From Glandiceps talaboti (lineage: Eukaryota; Hemichordata; Enteropneusta; Spengelidae), in assembly GCF_964340395.1 (NCBI RefSeq), contig NC_135554.1, forward strand, positions 25,483,092 to 25,505,591: 22,500 nucleotides of DNA, given 5' to 3'. Below are positions 8,901-17,016 of this stretch, in pieces. Position numbers and translations under genes: made by a program. How positions within the stretch are numbered: the first letter of the stretch is position 1; the number at the start of each line of letters is the position of its first letter. Below the pieces are notes generated by a model. That model saw only the letters and a program-made list of their open reading frames with translations, did not search any database and was not told the DNA's origin.

Positions 8901-11523
8901 CATGTACCTAAACCAACACTCAGTATATTACTAGAAGACCAGTCCACTAGATTCAAATAGAAATCATCCTGGAGTTCTGGTGCATCTAACACTTTAAAAG
9001 GAATCTTTGAAATTTTTCTTGTTTGTTTACGAGGTGACCTAAGAAGTTTTTGACTGACGGGAAAAAGAAAGAAGGAGTTTGGTCAGTGATCAACAATTCT
9101 CTTCAAAGTGATACAGATTAATAATGTAATAACAAGTTGATCCATTTCAAGAACCAATGATAGATAAATGATAGTTATATTCAAAAGATGTTAGTCTACA
9201 AGATATGACATCTTGTGCCATGCTATCAGCTAACATACAGGGCCTGATAGGGCTGACATGTGTCTGCTCCTAGTTACAGGTTGGGAAGGGCCTGATAGGA
9301 CTGACACACAATGTATAGTATTACAGTCTACATCAACACATGTACAATACAAGTTAGTGTTTATTACATGTATCAATATGTCAAAATGTCAAATCATCTC
9401 AAAATACACCAAGTACACTCACAGACCCGCCATCACGGTGGAGGGTCTATGGTCCACACTGATAAACTTGATATAATATTGACGAGTAAAGACCATATGC
9501 AGCTTGTTTCATGTTAACGTTCACTGGCTCTGTTTGATACAACCACACAGACATCAATACAAAACTGCAAGTTCTACACTTTTAAGATAGCAAGAATTGA
9601 ATGAATAAGTTTCTTGTGACAGTTTGTCTAATGTGTCAACATGCCGACATCAGATGCAGACACCAAAACAATGGTGCCAGCATGTCTGTGTCTCATGCAG
9701 TATGTTTAATGGTTTATTTCATTTAGACAAACTGTACAGTAGCAAGAAATTGTGATTGTAGTAGAATGTACAGTTTCTTATTGTATGGTTGTATTAAACA
9801 GGATCAGTGAATGGTAACATGAAATGTGTTGTAGGTTGTTTGAGCCGTGAACTAATTTAGTGTATTTTCCTACCCAATTCATGATTCCATTAAAAAATAC
9901 CTACAGTGATTATGATAGTTAAATATCTTTTCCACCATTCTCAAACACACAATCATCATCATACTACATACAAACCAGAATTGATATACAATCTATCCCC
10001 TTACCTTTTATTTCCTACAGGAGATAGTGAGTATGGAGAAGAATCTTCATCAGCCTCTGAACAAGGTCTCTTAGCCTGACTTTTAAATCGAAATAAATTC
10101 CTACTTTCTGGACTGTTCATTGAAAGCCTTCTGTCTTCAGTCTGGGGGTCTTTTATCTTTTCTATACTGGCTCCTAGCAATTCATTCTTCAACAGACAAT
10201 TGTATGCCAAACCATCTGATTCAAATACAACAAAACATTTATCAAAAGTAAGTCAAATCTACCTCTCACCTCTGACCACATTGTTTTCACACTATGATAC
10301 CTATACCTGTAAAGAAGTGGCAATATGAAAATGAACATGTATAAATTGTCACTTTTTACAATTTCCAAGATTCTGTGTTCTAAACCCTTGGATATGTCAA
10401 CAGAAACAAATATATACACATGATATGAATTTGAGGAATAAACAAAAGTTTTGTTGAAACTCCGTAGAAAGAGTTGCATTTCAAGTGTGGTGTTTATGAG
10501 CAAACTATTTACAAGAACATTCTAGGTTTTGTCTAGGACTCCATCTAATAATACTCTATACGTTCAATACTGGTAATCTTACCTTTAGCAGCTTCTGAGT
10601 GTGCTTCTCTGGCTTTCCGTGTAGTAGTTGGTGATTCTTTTGTTGGTTCTTGAATTAAATTAAAACCTACATGCCAATTGGCTATGGCTCTGCTAGGTAT
10701 AAACCTAAATATCAACATACAAAAATAGCAATATAATCAAGAAACATATAGAGTATGGTGAACAGAAAGGGTTTGATGTTTGTTACATTAATTCACGACA
10801 AAAGTGTTAGCTTGAGAAAGGTTATTCAAAGTTTGGGATACATGCAACATTGTCACAGGATGTGAAAAATTAACACTAACAATAATAAGACGAATCAACA
10901 CAATTCGTTCATCATGTTATTGAGGGACTATGGATCAAAGGTTGGATGTGTGTGAAAGGTGATAGAAAGCCTTTGTTTTCAAGCTTTAAGTATCTAGTTT
11001 GCAAATTCATAAGAGTGTGAAAGTGTTCACAAGGCAGTGGCACAGTTGTATTCTTGACAAAGACAAGGATTCCAGAGTACCTTATGTGGCAAGTGTATAA
11101 AGTGCTCACCTATCACTGTATTTTTCACGAGTTGGTGAGATCATTGCATTTGGAGACTTGAGTGGCTGTAAGAAAGTCAGAAAGTATAATTAGTTATAAA
11201 CAATCTACTCATAGTCATACATATTGATTTATTGTCCATAATTGTTCAAAAGTTGTGAACGTGAAGGTGAACAGACCATTATGAACAGACCTGTTACAGT
11301 GCTAGGAACCCCATTGTATTCTAGACATGTGATCATTTCCTGTTCCATTCAAATCAAAGTAAAGATTGCACCTCGTAGACGACAACCAGACAATGCTGGC
11401 AGTGGTACATGTGGACATAAAGTGAACATACAATGTAGCAATACTTACAGATGTTACTGGTGAACCAACTGAACTCTGTCCATTCTGCTGTCTCAAAAGT
11501 CGACTTTCATATTCCTGGTCCAT
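5915..11523 (-). CDS. FZR1: Fizzy-related protein homolog (CDH1), APC/C co-activator, complete, 11 exons
   Basis: Exons from 5' to 3': 11523-11449, 11165-11110, 10704-10583, 10215-10005, 9053-8804, 8341-8239, 7872-7688, 7328-7095, 6691-6587, 6277-6185, 5956-5915. All introns are GT-AG and phases agree, giving 491 residues (human about 496). FZR1 recruits substrates to the anaphase-promoting complex in late mitosis and G1, and acts in nucleus and cytosol. Visible landmarks: start [13 protein letters not shown]-box DRFIPSR (about 43-49), which binds the [35 protein letters not shown] and KLLRSPRK (about 157-164), SP sites typical of CDK control; a seven-blade WD40 propeller (about 180-478); and the C-terminal Ile-Arg tail in LNLFNHIR. 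The last exon codes only 13 residues including that tail. These features fit FZR1 rather than CDC20, which lacks this N-terminus. The region between MDQEYE and the C-box is shorter than in human. No break was found. Confidence 0.97.
8157..8170. promoter_or_regulatory. CTCF-like motif GGCGCCCTCTAGTG in FZR1 intron 6
   Basis: The string resembles the reverse complement of the CTCF core and also occurs in some interspersed repeats. A related GCGCCCTCTA lies in the FZR1/CFAP144 promoter at 12317-12326. Function is unproven. Confidence 0.25.
8462..8497. repeat. Small foldback with ACCATAGACCCTCC
   Basis: TACCATAG at the left and CTATGGTA at the right enclose a short imperfect palindrome. The left half, ACCATAGACCCTCC, recurs at 15171-15184 and, inverted, near 9438-9454. 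Confidence 0.5.
9193..9320. repeat. Degraded palindromic-element half copy with internal duplication
   Basis: AGTCTACAAGATATGACATC followed by GCCATGCTATCAGCTA matches the unit of the 20258-21225 minisatellite. Downstream, GGGCCTGATAGG(G/A)CTGACA occurs twice. It lies in FZR1 intron 4 (9054-10004), which otherwise shows no coding signal. Confidence 0.55.
9609..9749. repeat. Miniature inverted-repeat (foldback) element, ~141 bp
   Basis: The left end GTTTCTTGTGACAGTTTGTC and the right end (reverse complement TTTCTTGCTACTGTACAGTT, then TGTCTAAATG) form terminal inverted repeats of about 25 bp with one small gap. The interior also partly pairs (ACATGCC/GGTGCCAGCATG and GACAC/GTGTC). It lies in FZR1 intron 4. 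No clear target-site duplication was found. Confidence 0.7.
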
Positions 11524-11558
11524 ATTTCTAGGACACTTACTATAATGGCAGAACTCGG
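11524..11558 (-). other. FZR1: Probable 5' UTR part of the FZR1 start exon
   Basis: A pyrimidine-rich acceptor (ATACCCTTTCTAG in the gene direction) ends at 11559, 35 bases before the start ATG. This implies an upstream non-coding exon. A matching donor, AAAG|GTACGTAT, is present at about 12122 (GT at 12120-12121). Pairing the two is inference. Confidence 0.35.
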
Positions 11559-12364
11559 CTAGAAAGGGTATTGCACACGGACTCCAAGCTGATAAACAAC
11601 ACACACTTCTGGAAGTACTGACTGTTACCAGTAAATATTTGTGACGTTCACTTTGTAAATATTATTAGTTTATTATCCTTGTTGCAAAATCCGATTTCAA
11701 ATACTATGCCATTGTGATATCTGAAATATGAATAATATAAATCATGATAGTCTGAGAAATATCACAAAAGTACATTGGTTGTAAGTGGACTATTGGTCCC
11801 TTTATACTAGAACATTTCTGCCATCACTGGCATCAGGAAATGGTTACAACTTACAAGTGAAACACTGAATGAAAATTGTCATGTCGAAATTTCCATAGCA
11901 TATTTGGCAAACCCAAAAGAATGCAAAACGTATATAATCGCCAATGGGAATGACAAACATCACTAAAATATAGTATCTATGATAAAATACTTCATATTGT
12001 CGCAAAACACTGAGGACTGGGAAATTGGAAATGAAAAAAATGCCATGTATGCGAAATCAAAACATTCGCCGCCGTAAAACGACGCTACCGAAATCTTCCA
12101 AAAACAACGGTCCTATACGTACCTTTGATCACAATATTACATATATGTAGTCCAGTGATGATGACGGAAAGGTTAATGCGTATTTTAAGTATATCAGCCT
12201 CGAGAAATGGTAAATTTTGATATAACAATTTAGCGTTTGTCAGAATCAAAGGAATATACAACAAAGTATGGCGTCTGAAATCAGCGTTTGAGGAGAGAAA
12301 TGCGGACGCCCAAACAGCGCCCTCTAAAGCGTTCGTTGATTGGACGGATGGGGTCGCTCTTCTA

Positions 12365-12385
12365 GGCAACCGTTGCCAGGTTGAC
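12365..12385. promoter_or_regulatory. RFX X-box-like site upstream of CFAP144
   Basis: GGCAACCGTTGCC (12365-12377) is a perfect 6+6 palindrome around one base, and GTTGCCAGGTTGAC (12372-12385) matches most positions of the 14 bp RFX X-box. RFX factors drive many ciliary genes, and CFAP144 is one. The site lies about 90-100 bp before the ATG, a usual X-box distance. Binding is inferred. Confidence 0.5.
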
Positions 12386-12389
12386 GTCA
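12382..12389. promoter_or_regulatory. Perfect CRE palindrome TGACGTCA
   Basis: The full 8 bp CREB/ATF consensus overlaps the end of the X-box-like site. A forkhead-type GTAAATA follows at 12396-12402. Confidence 0.45.
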
Positions 12390-12470
12390 CAAGCAGTAAA
12401 TAAATAGGTCATAGATTGTGAATAGAGTTCTTATCGTCTCACCAAATATCGGCTAGAAAATCCGTCCAAA

Positions 12471-15365
12471 ATGGCTAAACCTGTGGTCACTAAAGAACCA
12501 GTGAACATCGTACACCAGAGTGCAATTCTAGAAGAAACTATTAAGAAGGAGCAAAGACACCAAAAGCTGTACACGACGTATAGTGTCAATCCATTCAGAA
12601 AAAGTAAGTCGTGGGACACATAATATGGCGCGACACCACCATCTTTGGGGACACGGTTCTATTGTTTGTTTACGATTTGTGTTTTGTCCTTGGCTAGGTT
12701 ATGAATGCCCAGCGAAATTTCGAAAGTTAATTCCATAAAAATCGTAGCTGTCCAGATCTTAGCTAAAATACAATCAGGATTATTAGCCATTTTCTTTAAA
12801 ATTATACAATCGGTATCAAATATTGACACAAGAAGCTTAAAATCAAATTAAATAGTGAGAATTTAAGTGACACGTATATAATGATGAAGTGTCGGTAACC
12901 AGAGGCCCGGGGTATATGCGGTAACCGAGTGATGGCATGTGGTGGTAAACTGGTCTGTCTCTTTATATACAACTATACCTAAATCAACTGTTATTTCTCT
13001 TTGCAGTGTATACATTGACTGGTAAACCAAACTCACTACATGATTCTGCTGATGGAGAGGAAGATGGTATGTACATATATTACTATATTACAGCAATTTA
13101 TAATGCAATGAAAACAAAAAGAGATTATAATTGCTCTCTGTATATATCTAAACTCATGTAAAAATAGTTAATCAACAAAATTGTAGTGTTGTTCAATATT
13201 TTTATTACACTTATGTACCCAAATAGAATTGTCAATTTTCTATACGTGTGTAATAAAGTTATATCATCATTCAATAGGTTCTTGTTCTATTTTGGCCTGC
13301 TGGCATGAGGGTAAAATGCTACTGTAGATACTGAGAATTGGGCTTGTTTATTCAGTTGTCCAAGATCAAGTTTTACACAACACTTTCTACTTTTTTTTCA
13401 TCAAAGGTCTTCATTCAGTTCACACTTGTTATTTTTGTTCAGTTTATGACATTGTATAAGTTAAAGTGGAAACACATCATTGCAGTGGTATACAGATTGT
13501 CAACTCTGATGTTTAAATATTATGTTATTGTATTTCATTTATATTTTTTGACAGATAACTTCTTAAAAATCATTCACCGTGCCCATCAAGAGCCAGTCAA
13601 AAAATACACTTTCCCTCAAACAGAAGCTCAGGAGTATGGTTGGATATCAAGACCACTTGTAAGTATCTGTCACACCTTTCAGTGAATGGAATCTTCCAGG
13701 TCACCGGGGTCACTCCAAATCCTCACTTGCAAGATGTCACTATTTCAAATCAAAAGTAAAAATAACCAAGTGTAGTTTGTCCTGTGCAGTAATTGATAAA
13801 TTATGTGGTCATCTCGAGACTGTAAAAGTTTACACTAGAATTGAATTTGAAGGTTTTTTTTTGTATAAGTACATTGTACAATGATGTTGCACATCCTGGT
13901 GTTGTCAAATTAAAAGGATGTTTGATGATAACATACCTGTGTAGATACAAAGGATATGTGGATATTGTAAACAGACTTGTAGGATTTCATTAATATATCA
14001 AATTAGATCCTGTTAGTATGGAAATCCTGTTGATATCATTGGTTGGTTTCTACTATTATACCATTGCTAGTGACTCTCAGACTTAGATGAGTTTGTTTGG
14101 TTTTTTGTTTGTTTGTTTGTTTTTTGTTTTTGTTTTTTGTTGTTTTTTTTTTTGGGGGGGGGGGGTGTTTCTAATATCAGATGACTAATTCCATATACAT
14201 ATAATACCTATTCTCGTAAACCAGAGCTAATATATCTTCCGTGACACCGAAAACTATCAAAATATCTTGATAATTGGTGTTGGACTGTTATAAAAGAGGC
14301 TGTGGTTTACAACGATAATACCAAGTCAAAATTCTTCCTCCGTAACATAAAAATTATGAAGTCAAAGAATTTACTGATTGGTAAAATTAAAAAAAAAGTA
14401 TGAGTCTGATTGCTTTCTTATGTTTGCAAGGTATTAAAAGTTACCTGTGATCTGTGATACACCAGTACTGTTAGATATTGGTGTCTTTGTATTTGTCATC
14501 ACCTTACTATGTCACCTTTAATTTCATTAACATTCCTCCCCAAAGTGCAAGTTTATTCTATTCAGTATTGACATGATGAATAGTTTGTTTTATTGGTGAA
14601 AGTTGGTGAAACCATAAACTAGGTTCATCCTACCTTCTTGTATTAATACAAAGTATTCTCTCATTAGTGAGAGTTATAATGATTAGAAAGAATCATTCAG
14701 TTTTACAGGACCAACCTTTTTCTGTAGCTCTGCCAGACAACTTTTCATCGCATACATTTTAATCATATTACAATACTGGCCTTTCATGGAACCTTTGTGG
14801 CCTCCATATCAATGCCATGTCATTGGGTATCATCATTTGTGGATACATGCATAAGCCAAAATAAATTGTTTCTAATAATCCGACCAATCCTAGTTTAAAC
14901 ATTTAAAACAAAAAAGAACAGAAATTCTGTCTTCTTGACCTTCATGCATATCTGTTTTCTTTCCCCACATATTTCATCAAAGTATCACAGAAGTGGCATA
15001 CTGACTGACATTACGTTTGGTTTTGGGTTGAAGCAATATTTTCAAAAATAAAAATATATTAAAATGAAAATCCTCTGCTACCTACCCTATTTTCTGAGTA
15101 AATGTAATATCGGAAATACACATTAATTTTTTTCTGCCAAAGTTCACTGAGGTAGCCTCTAAGACTAACCATAGACCCTCCACCTGGTCTATGCTTTAAC
15201 CAAGTCTTTCCTTCAATCATGATTTAACATTTGTTATTGTTAATTTGACAGATTCCACAGGACCGAGAAGACAAACGACTTCACTTCCCAAGACAGAACT
15301 CAGAAATAACCAAATACATGGATGCAGCATGGAGAATGAAGGAACAGCAGGAAAATCTTCAGTGA
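12471..15365 (+). CDS. CFAP144: Cilia- and flagella-associated protein 144 (FAM183), complete, 4 exons
   Basis: Exons 12471-12603, 13007-13066, 13555-13658 and 15252-15365 join in frame (GT-AG throughout) into 136 residues, close to the ~134 of human FAM183A. Family landmarks in order: NIVHQSAILEETIKKEQRHQ, KLYTTYSVNPFRK, the short TGKP..SLHD segment, FLKIIHRAHQEPVKKY, TFPQTEAQEYGW, PLIPQDREDKRLHFPR and ITKYMDAAW. The start is the first ATG after the promoter, in context CAAAATGG. Members are small axonemal proteins reported inside doublet microtubules of motile cilia (established knowledge). The promoter carries an X-box-like motif, consistent with ciliary control. The gene is head-to-head with FZR1 and tail-to-tail with EBP2. 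Intron 2 (13067-13554) and intron 3 (13659-15251) hold no coding sequence; reading exon 3 past its donor gives the spurious longer frame ending near 13685. Confidence 0.95.
14098..14166. repeat. T/G low-complexity tract ending in a 13-base G homopolymer
   Basis: GTTT and T-rich repeats pass into a T run and then a run of about 13 G (about 14154-14166) in CFAP144 intron 3. Runs like this are also frequent assembly weak points. Confidence 0.9.
14216..14310. repeat. 95 bp hairpin-forming palindrome in CFAP144 intron 3
   Basis: GTAAACCA at the left pairs with TGGTTTAC at the right. Inside, ACACC pairs with GGTGT and TATCAA with TTGATA, around a centre near 14263, giving an almost continuous imperfect stem of about 40 bp. 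It may be a miniature foldback element or, less likely, a small-RNA precursor. Confidence 0.6.
15171..15195. repeat. Short hairpin CATAGACC...GGTCTATG
   Basis: CATAGACC and GGTCTATG form an 8 bp perfect stem around CTCCACCT. It shares ACCATAGACCCTCC with sites at 8463 and about 9450, and lies about 60 bp before the last CFAP144 exon. Confidence 0.5.
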
Positions 15366-15551
15366 ACTTTGACCTCAACACAACTCTGTCTGAACACTCA
15401 CTGTTGAACACAGTTACTTCTCCCATGTTTGTAAATCTAAATTGATTGCACTGATTACTGATTAGCAAAATTCAAATATTGTATATGGATCCTTACTGCC
15501 GCTTTTCCCTCAACTTTTTTTATCTTTTTCTCTTTGAAATTATAGAAAAAG

Positions 15552-15557
15552 AATAAA
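15552..15557 (+). terminator. CFAP144: Candidate CFAP144 poly(A) signal AATAAA
   Basis: First canonical hexamer after the stop codon, 187 bp downstream. A second AATAAA at 15996-16001 is followed by a GT/T-rich stretch typical of cleavage regions, so a longer 3' UTR spanning the 15580-15796 repeat is possible. Confidence 0.4.
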
Positions 15558-15579
15558 GTAGGTCCGTCCAATTAGTGGT

Positions 15580-15796
15580 GGTGTAGTAAAGGTTGCATCT
15601 TGCATGTTGTGATATGACTTATAACCAATAGAGATACATCTTACATGTTGAACGCGTGATACCACTAATAACCAATAAGGGTACATTTTACATAGTGATA
15701 GGACCAACAGCCAATAAGGGTACATCTTACGTGTGATACTGGTAATTGGACCAATAAGGGTACATCTTACAAGTGGTGATAGGACTGATAACCAAA
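15580..15796. repeat. Degenerate ~40 bp tandem repeat with CCAATAAGGGTACATCTTAC
   Basis: Four clear units have CCAAT at 15625, 15672, 15711 and 15751 (spacing 47, 39, 40) and a decayed fifth at about 15791. Each continues (A/G)GGTACATYTTAC, then GTGATA and GGAC. Confidence 0.85.
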
Positions 15797-16756
15797 GTCA
15801 TACCTTGGTGCAATATGGGCTTTTCAGCGTGCGCTGCATTTTATTTTGGATTCTTACCTCAAGGATTTACCAAACAGATGATGTTTTGACAATTCAAAAA
15901 TATTTTATTGTAGAAAAGAGGAAAAATGGTACAATTGTACAACGTAGAACTGGTATATGGTGTATATTTACTGCAATGTTTTCCATTAATACAGAAATAA
16001 AGACCATTGTATAGAGTATTTTTGTTTGATGTCTTTATTTATTCTCCTGTTGCGAAGGTTATTTTGTCATAATCATTGTCAGACTGGTTGTCATTTATTT
16101 TACAACCAAGATCATTGATGTGTTTAAAGTACAGTCTGCTTAATATCATGCATCGTCATAAACCACAGCCTCTTTTACCGCACTGCCAAGTGACCATGGT
16201 TCCATTCATATACAAATGTCACAGTGTCACAGAACAGCTCTGGTTTGCAAGAATAAATATCATTGTTATTGACTCAATAATCAACTCTTTTAGTAAGAGC
16301 CAGGGTGCCTATTTATGCGTTTAGTAATTGCATGAGTGTGAGTACAATATCACTTATTAACTGAAGTGATACCCCAATCAGATTACCAGACACAACACTT
16401 TCAATGCTAGAAATAGTTCGGCTTTATTTGAAACAATGTCATCACTGAATAAAACCATGTCTCTAAATGTTACATTGTAGAAATTCTGTCTGTACCATTT
16501 ACACTTTATTGATACATGTAACAAATATATACGATGATGCTTGCTCTAAGTCTGAGTGACATTTAGTCAAAGAATGACTTCATTATAATGATCTTGGTTG
16601 TAAGATTGTAGCTGTATACATGCCATGGTTATACCTAATCCTGCTAATAAGTTGACACTAGCAGCACTGAGGATCTGTCTTCCAAGTTACAGTCACATTA
16701 AATCAACATAAAATCTCAGTATTCAGCGGTGACTTATTATTTATAGTTGGGTATTA

Positions 16757-16762
16757 TTTATT
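16757..16762 (-). terminator. EBNA1BP2: Candidate EBP2 poly(A) signal AATAAA
   Basis: TTTATT on the + strand, 255 bp past the EBP2 stop codon, is the first canonical hexamer in that direction. If used, the palindromic element at 16906-16992 is part of the 3' UTR. Confidence 0.45.
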
Positions 16763-16905
16763 GGGGTGAAGAGCTCTTCAAAGAACATAGACTTTCTAAA
16801 GAAGAGTACCAGCAATGATGTACTAGTAGAACAAAAGTCTGTGTTCCTTATTAATTCACCAACAAATCAGATGGTAATGGTAGATGGTGTAGTAGTAAGT
16901 TGTAG

Positions 16906-16992
16906 CTGTTAGGTATGCCATGATGAGGCATCCTCACATATCAGTCAACCCTGTTCACCAGTGAGGGCAGGGCAACACGATGTATCTTATCA
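16906..16992. repeat. Palindromic MITE-like element in the EBP2 3' flank
   Basis: The left end CTGTTAGGTATGCCATGATG and the right end CACGATGTATCTTATC are imperfect inverted copies. The middle CCTCAC-ATCAG...CACCAGTGAGGG matches the middle of the 19529-19603 copy. It starts 25 bp after the EBP2 stop codon. Confidence 0.6.
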
Positions 16993-17016
16993 TCTACACA
17001 TCATGGTGAATCAGTA

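Larger units (their letters stand above)
11559..12470. promoter_or_regulatory. Divergent promoter region shared by FZR1 (-) and CFAP144 (+)
   Basis: About 0.9 kb separates the two head-to-head genes. The CFAP144-proximal 350 bp is clearly CpG-richer than its surroundings and carries an inverted CCAAT box (ATTGG, 12339-12343), an X-box-like sequence, a perfect CRE and a forkhead-type motif within about 130 bp of the CFAP144 start. The open frame at 12085-12390 (-) has no protein-like features. Confidence 0.6.
15366..17016. other. Region between convergent CFAP144 and EBP2 stop codons
   Basis: Contains candidate poly(A) signals for both genes, a ~40 bp tandem repeat (15580-15796) and a palindromic element (16906-16992). 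The rest (16020-16740) shows no protein-like frame; the open frame at 16076-16324 has no recognisable motif. Confidence 0.6.

Noticed and set aside
12085-12390. 101-codon - strand frame in the FZR1/CFAP144 spacer
   Set aside because: No family resemblance; it lies across promoter motifs and has no splice support into FZR1.
13338-13685. 115-codon frame overlapping CFAP144 exon 3
   Set aside because: Only 13555-13658 is coding; the hydrophobic N-terminal part is intron read through and the end passes the GTAAGT donor.
15217-15468. Open frames on both strands around the last CFAP144 exon
   Set aside because: Out-of-frame shadows; the frame joining exon 3 ends at TGA 15363-15365 and matches the FAM183 C-terminus.
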